Source of the DNA: Pseudomonas fluorescens
GTDB taxonomy: Bacteria; Pseudomonadota; Gammaproteobacteria; Pseudomonadales; Pseudomonadaceae
Assembly (NCBI RefSeq): GCF_902497895.1
Contig: NZ_CABVHQ010000056.1
Location: 1-39,391, forward strand
Direction: 5' to 3'
Length of the DNA: 39,391 nucleotides
The position numbers were made by a program, and so were the translations under genes. A model generated the notes under the pieces. It was not told the DNA's origin. It worked only from the letters and a program-made list of their open reading frames with translations, and did no database searches. Positions 16,326 through 23,973 of this stretch are shown here, piece by piece (position 1 is the first letter of the stretch; each line of letters opens with the position of its first letter).

Positions 16326-16748
16326 ATCGAGATTACTTACTGCCAAGGAAACGTCCCCGAATCTAAAAATGATTCTGCCTGTATGAAACACAGACAGCAC
16401 AAAAAACGCCTGGGTCGGCACTGACACGACAATGACTGACACTCAGGTCCCGGAAAAGAGTTGAACCCTGCTCCAACCTGCAACAGGCCAAGAATAGTGG
16501 AGCCACACTGGCGCTGCCTAGCCATGCCATCGTCAGACCTTGAAGGAAATCGCCCTTCTAATGGCCAGAGAATACTGGACTATCAACTTCAGAGAGAAAA
16601 CTCTTTTAAAAAAGCACTTTTCTGACATATCGCAAGAAAAAAAATGCTTTAGATACGCCTATACCTCCAGCGCTAGAGGTGATTCTAGAGCAGCCATGCT
16701 CATTGAGACCACAGATAGCGTCGGTAAAACCATAGAAAGGGACTTCCT
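16326..16748. other. Gene-free, partly AT-rich spacer
   Basis: This spacer separates a minus-strand pair from plus-strand small genes. The stretch 16580-16660 is clearly richer in A and T than its surroundings, including AAAAAAAATGC, which is unusual here and may hold promoters or mark acquired DNA. An open frame crosses it (from 16540) but runs on through the next gene in another frame and resembles no protein, so I do not call a gene. Confidence 0.45.
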
Positions 16749-16997
16749 ATGCGCACACCTCTATCCTTCGCCCAGGACTCGGGCACTTTCGCAAACTCCG
16801 TGGCACCGCTGCGCGACAAGCCATTCTACCCACTGGAACCAGGCCCTGAATACCTGCCTTTGCTGCGTTATCAGGTGGTACTCGCAGGCAAGAACTTTTT
16901 TCACATCAAAGAAACCACCACCGGACGCGTCAGAGGATTTCGCCGCAACCACAACGACGCCTGCGCTCTGGCAAAGACCCTGGAAAACAATAGTTGA
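16749..16997 (+). CDS. Small protein of unknown function
   Basis: 82 residues. AAAGGG lies at good spacing before the ATG. The composition is protein-like, with the motif GKNFFHIKETTTGRVRGFRR followed by NHNDACALAKTLE, which resembles small hypothetical proteins I associate with Pseudomonas genomes, though no function is known to me. No signal peptide or membrane segment. Confidence 0.65.
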   Translation: MRTPLSFAQDSGTFANSVAPLRDKPFYPLEPGPEYLPLLRYQVVLAGKNFFHIKETTTGRVRGFRRNHNDACALAKTLENNS

Positions 16998-17145
16998 CCA
17001 GCGCTTGCCGGTGCAATCGTTTCGTCACTCCGATGACTTAACTCAGCCGCCGGCAGGCAACAACTGCCATACTGGCCCGATCACTGAAATCCAGCCTGCC
17101 AGGCTGTGCTTCAAAAGTACAATAACCTCCATGGGAAGGCGTTAC

Positions 17146-17376
17146 GTGACGGAATTTGATATAGGTGAATTTTTCATCCATGGCGAGTCCAGGGAAGTCG
17201 AAGGCGAGTTTCAGGCAGTCATCGTGATGCGTGCCAAACCGCCCTTGACCACTGTGACCTACCATCAGGTCGAAAAGGACCGCTGGTTCAAGACTTCGGA
17301 CGTTGCCGAAAAAGCAGCCAAAGATGCCGCCAAGTCGCTGAAAGTTGCCGTCGATGAAGGCGCATTGAACGCTTGA
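17146..17376 (+). CDS. Small protein of unknown function
   Basis: 76 residues from a GTG at 17146, chosen because GGGAAGG lies seven bases before it; an in-frame ATG at 17131 (81 residues) has no site. The protein alternates charged and hydrophobic residues as in a beta sheet (EFQAVIVMRAKPPLTTVTYHQ) and ends in an alanine/lysine-rich helix (VAEKAAKDAAKSLKVAVD). Domain and role are not recognised. The stretch from its end to 17588 shows nothing further. Confidence 0.6.
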   Translation: MTEFDIGEFFIHGESREVEGEFQAVIVMRAKPPLTTVTYHQVEKDRWFKTSDVAEKAAKDAAKSLKVAVDEGALNA

Positions 17377-17588
17377 TCGATCAGCCTTGCGCCAGTCACC
17401 CGCGCGAATTCCATGGCAACCATGGCCTTGTTCCAGACCTGAGCTAGCCTTGACGGCATGATCCACTTCAGCCTGAGGCTGGCTCTGCTGCCAATCGAAC
17501 GCTTGGCGTCAGTTTCCCCTCAGATGCAGTGTGGCAATGAGACCTCAACCCTCGAACCCTTGGGTTGCCAATCGGGAAGGAGAAGACC

Positions 17589-17828
17589 ATGGATTCACCG
17601 ACACATGATTTGACTGGACTGTTCGATCAGCTGGGGCTGGACTCCAATCAGAAGGCTATCGACGATTTCATTGCCAGCCACTCGCCGCTGGCCAACGATA
17701 AAAAACTGATAGACGCTGAATTCTGGTCACCCCAGCAGGCGGCCTTTCTGAAAGAACAGCTGCGCGAAGATGCCGATTGGGCACGAGTGGTCGACGATCT
17801 GAACCTGCGCATGCATCAGAGGCATTAG
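17589..17828 (+). CDS. DUF2789 family protein
   Basis: The 79-residue product shows the DUF2789 pattern: DLTGLFDQLGL near the start, then IDDFIASHSPL, a KLIDAEFWSPQQAAFLKEQL core and DADWARVVDDLNLRMH at the end. The start at 17589 follows GGAGAAG, and an in-frame ATG at 17565 overlaps that site and is not used. The stop codon TAG takes its last base from the first base of the 264-bp element at 17828, so insertion happened at the very end of the gene without lengthening the protein. Function unknown. Confidence 0.82.
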   Translation: MDSPTHDLTGLFDQLGLDSNQKAIDDFIASHSPLANDKKLIDAEFWSPQQAAFLKEQLREDADWARVVDDLNLRMHQRH

Positions 17829-18091
17829 GGTCTGTTGACGTTTGGTGACGGCCGCGACGGCGGCCCACTTGGCGCAGGGCAAGGCCGGATCCACGTGGTT
17901 TGGTTGTTCCAAATAAGCTCCGAGCAACGCAGCCCTGCGCCAAGTGGGCCCCGTCCCTTCGGGTTGCGCGCCAACTTGCGCGAGGCTGCGTTGCGGGATT
18001 TGCCAAGGGAACAACCATTGGCGGCATCCCGCGCCTTGCCTCGCGCAAGTTGGCACAGCAACGCGGCTCGCCACCAAACGTCAACAGACCC
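17828..18091. mobile_element. 264-bp MITE-like inverted-repeat element, copy 2
   Basis: Same length as copy 1 (1820-2083) with about six base differences and identical 20-bp terminal repeats (17828-17847 and 18072-18091). Internal perfect inverted repeats are A 17862-17879 with 17933-17950 (18 bp), B 17901-17910 with 18008-18017 (10 bp), C 17924-17934 with 17984-17994 (11 bp), and D 17971-17986 with 18038-18053 (16 bp). Pairs B and C are nested with each other but cross A and D, so two alternative folds compete. The flanks are TTA and TAA: compatible with a TA duplication, or with insertion into a palindrome. No transposase gene is present. Confidence 0.82.
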
Positions 18092-18102
18092 TAACGCAGC
18101 AT

Positions 18103-18306
18103 TCAATGCAGGCTGTCTGGTTTTTCGGCATTCAGTTGAGCCAGCCAGGCAGCCCTGCACTCCTCGGCTTCATCGCGAGTGCAGAACGCGGTACCGCGTC
18201 GTTCGCCATTGAGCAGCACGACCCAGCAGACACTTCGGCCCAGCGCCCGTAGAGTGGCTGGCACTCCACTGCCAATCATTACCGCAACATCGACTTTGCT
18301 TTGCAT
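18103..18306 (-). CDS. Small protein of unknown function
   Basis: 67 residues from the ATG at 18306, which follows GGGAAG; a GTG two codons earlier is possible. The sequence reads MQSKVDVAVMIGSGVPATL then RSVCWVVLLNGERRGTAFC, with a helical end (DEAEECRAAWLAQL). Its stop codon is only 11 bases from the inserted 264-bp element. An AT-rich spacer (18313-18425) provides room for a promoter. The domain is not recognised. Confidence 0.62.
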   Translation of the reverse strand: MQSKVDVAVMIGSGVPATLRALGRSVCWVVLLNGERRGTAFCTRDEAEECRAAWLAQLNAEKPDSLH

Positions 18307-18425
18307 GAGCACTTCCCGAGCATTTCATTAGCTACCTAACAATATCGGCATATTAATGATTTACCGGGTAGGGAAAAAGCTATCGCCCTGCACAGGTTAT
18401 TTGCATCAAATGTAACAATCATCTG

Positions 18426-20039
18426 TTAGTGGCGAGGTGTGTTCTCAGGCTTGTAGCCCAACCGCAAGCCACCCCAATGCCGCCCCTTGAGCATGATCGG
18501 CACCGAAAGGTCATGCATCAGCTCGCCAGTGTCGCGGGTGTAGGTCTGCAGCAAAACCGGCTGTTGATGGCTGCCACAGCGGATCCCGGTTCGATCGGCG
18601 AACTTTCGTTTGGTGCGGTTATGCAGCGTATCGACCTGGACATCCCCGGTCAGGGCTTGGCTGAATATTTTGTTGTGGGTCGGCACGTAACCCTGCTGGG
18701 TACAGGCGATCGCGAACACCAGGCCTTCATGCCGCGCCAGCAATGGCTCCTGGATCGCCGGCAACACCTGATCGGCGTAACGATCGAAACGGGTCTGGAA
18801 TTTTGCCGGGGTGGTTTTGGGGATCGCCTGATAGTTGCGATCGAACAGATCTTCCAGGCTGACACGGCCCTGATCGATATCGGCTTCGAACTGCGCGGCA
18901 ATCTGGCCGACCCCTTCCAGGGCCAGGTCATAGATGCGCTGGTGATAGTCGTCCAGCCCTACTGCAGCGAGGCGTTCACTGATGGATTCGGCCTGGCCTT
19001 CCATTTGCACCGCCGCCTCGGCCAGGCTTCGGGTCTGTTGATCGCTGACCGCCAGGTCGCTGCGCATCTGCTCAACGGCATGGAACAGGCTGTCGAGTTG
19101 TTCGCGATTGGTATCCGCACCCTTGGCGATGTCACTTACCTGGCTCTCCACTCCCGCCGCCAGCCGGGCAATAGTCTGCAACGACTGGCCGGTGTGCTCC
19201 ACCTGCTCGACGCCGGTATTCAGGTCGCTGGACAGTTGACGGATTTGTTCCACCACCTGCGCCGTGCGCTGCTGAATATCGGCGACCATCACCCCGACTT
19301 CCTCGGTAGCCGTCGCTGTGCGTCCGGCCAGGCCGCGAACTTCGTCGGCAACCACGGCGAAACCGCGTCCATGTTCGCCGGCACGCGCCGCTTCAATCGC
19401 CGCGTTCAGCGCCAACAGGTTGGTCTGACTGGCGATCGACTGAATCACCAGGGTCACCCGCTGAATCTCTTCACTGCGCAGACTCAGGGCTTCCATCAAC
19501 TGACGACTGTCATTGGCGCGCTGGCTGAGCTTATGCATGCGCTCTATCGAGTCTGCGAGCACCGTACGCCCTTCGATACTGCTCTGATGGGCCTCACTGG
19601 CCGCGCTCAGGGCTTGTCGACTGAGTTGCGAGGTGACTTGCTCGGTGCCGATCATTACTTCGGCGCTGCTGACGATCCGCGCCGCGGCATCCAGCTGCGA
19701 CTGCACCCTGGCGGCCAGTTGCTTGACCGAGTAGGCCACGCCGGCGGCGGACAAGGCATTATGGCTGGTAGTGTAGGAGAGGTCGCGAGTCAACTCGGCG
19801 ATGGCGCTGGAAGAATCCGCCACAGTCGGATCGATGACCGGTCGCGAACGCAGGCGAGGCAGCCAGATGGTCAATACCGCGAGCGGCAGGCACAGGTAAA
19901 GCGACCAGCCGCCGAATGCCATGCCACCGAGTACCAGCATCAGGGCGATGCTTTGCACGGTAGGTGCCAGCCAGCGTGCCGGGCCGGGCGACGCCGCAGC
20001 GTGCGGCGTAGCGCCAACCAGAGATCCGTCCCTCGTCAT
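18426..20039 (-). CDS. Methyl-accepting chemotaxis protein with C-terminal sensor domain
   Basis: 537 residues from the ATG at 20039; a GTG at 20090 lacks a better site. Two short membrane segments lie together at about 28-60 with almost no periplasmic loop. The coiled-coil signalling domain follows, with the conserved hairpin EIQRVTLVIQSIASQTNLLALNAAIEAARAGEHGRGFAVVADEVR at about 191-235. After the coiled coil comes a globular domain (about 375-537) with FDRNYQAIP, YVPTHNKIFSQ and LMHDLSVPIMLKGRHWGGLRLGY, which resembles a small Cache-like ligand fold placed in the cytoplasm. No CheB/CheR-binding pentapeptide is visible at the end. It stands alone, and the signal sensed is unknown. Confidence 0.88.
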   Translation of the reverse strand: MTRDGSLVGATPHAAASPGPARWLAPTVQSIALMLVLGGMAFGGWSLYLCLPLAVLTIWLPRLRSRPVIDPTVADSSSAIAELTRDLSYTTSHNALSAAGVAYSVKQLAARVQSQLDAAARIVSSAEVMIGTEQVTSQLSRQALSAASEAHQSSIEGRTVLADSIERMHKLSQRANDSRQLMEALSLRSEEIQRVTLVIQSIASQTNLLALNAAIEAARAGEHGRGFAVVADEVRGLAGRTATATEEVGVMVADIQQRTAQVVEQIRQLSSDLNTGVEQVEHTGQSLQTIARLAAGVESQVSDIAKGADTNREQLDSLFHAVEQMRSDLAVSDQQTRSLAEAAVQMEGQAESISERLAAVGLDDYHQRIYDLALEGVGQIAAQFEADIDQGRVSLEDLFDRNYQAIPKTTPAKFQTRFDRYADQVLPAIQEPLLARHEGLVFAIACTQQGYVPTHNKIFSQALTGDVQVDTLHNRTKRKFADRTGIRCGSHQQPVLLQTYTRDTGELMHDLSVPIMLKGRHWGGLRLGYKPENTPRH

Positions 20040-20165
20040 GTTCGTCACCCCACTGCTGCTTCTATTTATTTTGTCGGCATTAAACGCCACTACCGGGCCA
20101 TTATCTATGGTCCCTTAGTCGTGGTGTTGCAACAGATCAATAGAAGTGCGGGATGAAACGCTAGA

Positions 20166-20356
20166 CCTGTGGCGAGGGGGCTTGCTGTGGCGAGGGGGCT
20201 TGCCCCCGCTCGGCTGCGAAGCAGTCGTAAAACCTGCAGACGGATTTTACCTGACGGAACGCGCTGGCTGATTTTGGGGCCGCTGCGCGGCCCAGCGGGG
20301 GCAAGCCCCCTCGCCACAGCAAGCCCTTCACAAGCAAGCCCCCATCCACAGCAAGC
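20166..20356. repeat. REP cluster, GGGGGCTTGCCCCC family
   Basis: The left half starts with a partial duplicate (CTGTGGCGAGGGGGCTTGCT) directly followed by a full unit. The right half has the inverted full unit followed by decaying half-copies (CAAGCAAGCCCCCATCCACA). This suggests local duplication of REP ends. It lies within the 338-base spacer between the DksA-like gene and the chemoreceptor gene; nothing else is visible there. Confidence 0.83.
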
Positions 20357-20377
20357 TCTCTAGCCAGAAAAGCCCTG

Positions 20378-20782
20378 TCAGGCCTGACGCTGGTGCTTGT
20401 CGATTTGCTCGTGACGTTCTTGAGCTTCGATGCAGTACTTGGTGGTCGGGCTGATCAGCAGGCGTTTCAGGCCGATGGCCTCGCCGCTGTCGTCGCACCA
20501 GCCGAAGGTGTCTTCAGCGATACGGCCCAGGGCCATTTCCAGCTGCGGCAGCATGCGCTGATCACGATCGATGACGTTGACCAGCCAGTGACGCTCTTCT
20601 TCGACGGAAGCGGCGTCGGCCGGGTCGGCCGGGGTGTCCAGGCTTTCAATGGCAATGCGGCTCTGCTCGATACGCGCGTGGGTTTCGACCTTCATGGCCT
20701 GCAGCAGCTCAGTGAAGAAAGCCAGTTGCTCGGCGTTCATGTAGTCATCCGCCGGCATGGCCAGCAACTTTTCCTTTGTCAT
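20378..20782 (-). CDS. DksA/TraR-family RNA polymerase-binding protein with incomplete zinc site
   Basis: The 134-residue protein follows the DksA plan: N-terminal YMNAEQLAFFTELLQAMK, a long coiled coil, the tip DPADAA at residues 53-58 (the two aspartates and the alanine that enter the polymerase secondary channel), and a C-terminal globular part with GEAIGLKRLLISPT. Two of the four zinc ligands are replaced: Cys96-x-x-Ser99 and Cys117-x-x-Ala120. This resembles DksA2-type paralogues that fold without zinc. The ATG at 20782 matches the family; an upstream frame to 20893 is not convincing. It stands alone, with no Zur-regulated neighbours visible. Confidence 0.88.
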   Translation of the reverse strand: MTKEKLLAMPADDYMNAEQLAFFTELLQAMKVETHARIEQSRIAIESLDTPADPADAASVEEERHWLVNVIDRDQRMLPQLEMALGRIAEDTFGWCDDSGEAIGLKRLLISPTTKYCIEAQERHEQIDKHQRQA

Positions 20783-21108
20783 TGATTTCTCTATAAAAAA
20801 TACGTGCATTAAGGCGAATAAGGGAGCGTTCCAGTCGACCGGTTCAGATCGTCGGAAAGGCGCCATACATTCCAAGCGCCACCCGGCACTCAATTTACGA
20901 GGGGCGGCAGTCTAAGGCCGACTTGAGGGCGCAGCAACTGAAATGACAGCGAATTTGTCCCACAAAGATTGAAAATGCGCTAAGGCAGGCCTTGCAGGCG
21001 ATCATCGGAGTGCGTTTATAACAAGAAATTCAATCAAGCGGCGCTCTATAGAAGACAAACGGCGACGCGGTTGTCAGGTTTTCAATGCGACTGACGGAAC
21101 ATAATCCC
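20783..21108. other. Gene-free spacer upstream of the DksA-like gene
   Basis: No gene or clear repeat is visible. The stretch should contain the promoter of the DksA-like gene, but I could not pick out a convincing -35/-10 pair. Confidence 0.4.
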
Positions 21109-21217
21109 GTAGGAGCTGCCGCAGGCTGCGATCTTTTGATCTTGACGTCCGTTCCGGCAATCCATTTTCCGGATCAAAAACGAAGATCAAAAGATCGCAG
21201 CCTGCGGCAGCTCCTAC
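21109..21217. repeat. REP pair, GTAGGAGCTGCCGCAGGCTGCG family
   Basis: The two units are inverted and perfectly complementary for about 35 bases at the outer arms (GTAGGAGCTGCCGCAGGCTG onward). The pair sits 16 bases after the end of the ABC permease gene and can form a strong hairpin at the 3' end of the importer transcript. Confidence 0.85.
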
Positions 21218-21233
21218 CGTGGATCGGGGTGTC

Positions 21234-22259
21234 TCAGCGTTTTAGTTTGCGCTTGTTGCGGTATTGGTCGATGACCACCGCGACCACGATGATCATGCCC
21301 TTGATGATGTCCTGGATATAGGCATCGACTCCGACGAAGGTGAAGCCGCTGGCCATGACCCCGAGGATCAGCGCGCCGATCACCGTGCCGGTGATGCGCC
21401 CTACTCCGCCGGCCAGGCTGGTACCGCCGATCACGGCTGCGGCAATCGCGTCCAGCTCGTAGGACATGCCCATCCCCGCCTGCCCGGTCGCGGCGCGGGC
21501 CGAAGCTACCACCCCGGCCAACCCTGCGAGCAGCCCGGCGATGCTGTAGACGATCACCAGGTGGCGCTTGACGTTGATCCCCGAGGTGCGTGCCGCCTGC
21601 ATGTTGCCGCCGATGGCGTAGGTGTATTTACCGTACTTGGTGTAGCGCAGGGCGATGTGGAAGATCACCGCGACCACCAGGAAAATGATCACCGGCATCG
21701 CGCCGTGGCCGATGGCCGTGTACGAATCGGAGAGCATGCTCACCGGCTGGCCTTCGGTGTAGTAACGCGCCAGGCCACGGGCCGAGACCATCATGCCGAG
21801 GGTAGCAATAAAGGGTGGAATCCCGGTAATGGCGATGATGCTGCCATTGATCGCCCCTGCCAGCAGTCCGACCCCGAGCCCGACTATCACCGGAATCCAC
21901 ACCGGCAGGTCCGTCAGGGAGGGAAACACCGCCCGGGTAAAGTCCGAAGTCTGCGCCAGGCTCGCGGCGATCATCGCCGACAACGCCAGCACCGAGCCGG
22001 ACGACAGGTCGATGCCGGTGGTAATGATCACCTGGGTCACGCCGATCGCCAGCAGGCCGATGATCGACACTTGCAGGATCATCAGCACCAGACGTTGCGA
22101 GTTCATCAGGAAGCTTTGGTCGCGAACGATCCAGCCAAACACTTCGAAGACCAGGCCGATGCCGATCAGCACCAGGAAAATGCTCAATTCGGTGGGGAAC
22201 CGTCGGCGCGTCTTGGCCGGAGCTGCCGTGGGTTTGTTTTCCAGTATCGCGTTGTTCAT
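21234..22259 (-). CDS. Sugar (inositol-type) ABC transporter permease
   Basis: 341-residue inner-membrane protein of the RbsC/BPD_transp_2 family with about ten membrane segments. Motifs GVTQVIITTGIDLSSGSVLALSAM and AIGGNMQAARTSGINVKRH are typical, and GGTSLAGGVGRITGTVIGALILGVMASG lies near the end. The start at 22259 is preferred to a GTG two codons upstream because AAGGGTGAG is better spaced. It is the last gene of a three-gene importer operon beside the iol genes, so myo-inositol is the likely substrate; that is inferred from context. Confidence 0.92.
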   Translation of the reverse strand: MNNAILENKPTAAPAKTRRRFPTELSIFLVLIGIGLVFEVFGWIVRDQSFLMNSQRLVLMILQVSIIGLLAIGVTQVIITTGIDLSSGSVLALSAMIAASLAQTSDFTRAVFPSLTDLPVWIPVIVGLGVGLLAGAINGSIIAITGIPPFIATLGMMVSARGLARYYTEGQPVSMLSDSYTAIGHGAMPVIIFLVVAVIFHIALRYTKYGKYTYAIGGNMQAARTSGINVKRHLVIVYSIAGLLAGLAGVVASARAATGQAGMGMSYELDAIAAAVIGGTSLAGGVGRITGTVIGALILGVMASGFTFVGVDAYIQDIIKGMIIVVAVVIDQYRNKRKLKR

Positions 22260-22337
22260 AGCCACTCACCCTTCTATAGCGTTGCCGGCGACCAGTACCC
22301 TGGGCGCCAACAGAAACCGTTTAAATGCATTGAACCG

Positions 22338-23903
22338 TCAATGAACCGCGGACATTCCGGAAGCCAGTTGCATGACCCGTTCCTGGGTCGCTTCGCTGCG
22401 GTCGAGGGTGCCCATCAGGTGGCCCTCGTGCATGACCATCACCCGATCGCTCATGCCCAGCACTTCCGGCAATTCCGAGGAAATCATGATCACCGCCATG
22501 CCTTCGCTGGCGAGGCAGGAAATCAGCCGGTAGATCTCGGCCTTGGCGCCGACGTCGATGCCGCGGGTCGGCTCGTCGAGAATCAGGATCCGTGGGTTGG
22601 TCATCAGCCAGCGGGCCAGCAAGGCCTTCTGCTGATTGCCACCGGACAAGGTGTCGATGCACTGCTCCAGGGACGGGGTTTTCACCCGCAACTTCTTGCA
22701 CATGTCTTCGCACAGGGCGCGCAGGGCTTTCTGCTGGATAAAGCCGTTGCCGACGTAGTGCGGCAGCACGGCCATTTCCATGTTTTCCAGCACTGACAGG
22801 CAGGGGAACAGGCCGCTGAGCTTGCGATCTTCGGTCAACAACGCAAAACCCTTTTCGATGGCCATGTGCGGGTCGCTGATGCGCACCGGCTGACCGTCGA
22901 GCTGGATTTCGCCACCGTCGCTTGGGGTAATGCCGAAAATCGCTTCGGCGACATTGGTCCGCCCCGAGCCCATCAACCCGGCGATGCCGAGAATCTCGCC
23001 GGCATGCAGGTCGAACGACACGCCCTTGAAGATCCCGTCCAGGCGCAGGTCGCGCACCGACAGCAACAGATCGCCGATCGGCTTCTCGCGCTCCGGGAAC
23101 AACTGGCTCAGCTCACGGCCGACCATCATCGAGATCAGGCTGTCGCCGTCCATGCTGTCAGCCCGCTGCAGGCCGATGTAGGCACCGTCACGGAACACCG
23201 CCACTTCATCGGCGATGCTGAACACTTCGTTCATTTTGTGGGTGATGTAGATGATGCCCTTACCCTGGGCCTTGAGGTCGGCAATGATCGAGAACAGGTG
23301 GGTGACTTCCTTGTCGGTAATCGCCGAAGTCGGTTCGTCCATGATCAGGATGTCGGAGTCGTAGGACACCGCCTTGGCGATCTCGACCATCTGCCGCTCG
23401 GCGATGCTCAGGTTGCCGACCTGCTCTTCGGGATCGAGGTTGATCCGCAGCCGCTCCAGCAGGTTCGCCGTGCAGCGATGCATTTCCCGGTGGTCGATCA
23501 TGTGGAAACCGTTGAGCTGCTCGCGACCGATCCAGATGTTCTCGGCGATGCTCATGTGCGGCATCAGGTTGAGTTCCTGGTGGATCATCGCGATCCCGGC
23601 CTGCAGCGCCGCCAGCGGCGTGTCGAAAGTCACCGGCTTGCCGCGCAGGCGCAGTTCGCCGGCATCCGGCTGGTAGATGCCGGCGATGATTTTCATCAGG
23701 GTCGATTTGCCGGCGCCGTTCTCGCCCATCAGGGCCAGCACGGAACCGGGGCGTACCCGCAGCTGCACATCGGACAAGGCCACCACACCGGGAAAACCCT
23801 TACTGACGTTGATGATCTCCAGCAGGTACGGTTCATCGAAAGGCGTGGCAGTTGGCTGGATACCCACCAACGGGGTGCTCGAAGCAGTCGCTGAAGCGAA
23901 CAT
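22338..23903 (-). CDS. Sugar (inositol-type) ABC transporter ATP-binding protein
   Basis: 521 residues with two fused ATPase domains as in RbsA/MglA. The first has Walker A GENGAGKST, the signature LSIAERQ and Walker B ILIMDEPTS. The second has a degenerate Walker A (GLMGSGRTN), the signature LSGGNQQKALLARW and Walker B ILILDEPTRGIDVG. The degenerate second site is normal for this family. The start at 23903 follows GGAG at nine bases and gives MFASATASSTPL; ATGs at 23918 and 23939 lack a site. It sits between the binding-protein and permease genes. Confidence 0.94.
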   Translation of the reverse strand: MFASATASSTPLVGIQPTATPFDEPYLLEIINVSKGFPGVVALSDVQLRVRPGSVLALMGENGAGKSTLMKIIAGIYQPDAGELRLRGKPVTFDTPLAALQAGIAMIHQELNLMPHMSIAENIWIGREQLNGFHMIDHREMHRCTANLLERLRINLDPEEQVGNLSIAERQMVEIAKAVSYDSDILIMDEPTSAITDKEVTHLFSIIADLKAQGKGIIYITHKMNEVFSIADEVAVFRDGAYIGLQRADSMDGDSLISMMVGRELSQLFPEREKPIGDLLLSVRDLRLDGIFKGVSFDLHAGEILGIAGLMGSGRTNVAEAIFGITPSDGGEIQLDGQPVRISDPHMAIEKGFALLTEDRKLSGLFPCLSVLENMEMAVLPHYVGNGFIQQKALRALCEDMCKKLRVKTPSLEQCIDTLSGGNQQKALLARWLMTNPRILILDEPTRGIDVGAKAEIYRLISCLASEGMAVIMISSELPEVLGMSDRVMVMHEGHLMGTLDRSEATQERVMQLASGMSAVH

Positions 23904-23973
23904 GATCAGGTACTCCATCAGCAAGGCCGCCTTGGCCACCTTGCGTGCTTATTGTTGTTATTGAATGGACCGG

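Noticed and set aside
16540..17376. A single 278-residue gene across the small-gene patch
   Set aside because: Its middle part lies in another frame over the better-supported 82-residue gene, and only its last 76-81 codons look like a protein; those are called separately.
20377..20388. GTCAGGCCTGAC palindrome over the DksA-like stop codon as a terminator
   Set aside because: The palindrome has no loop and is not followed by a clear T run, so terminator function is not supported.
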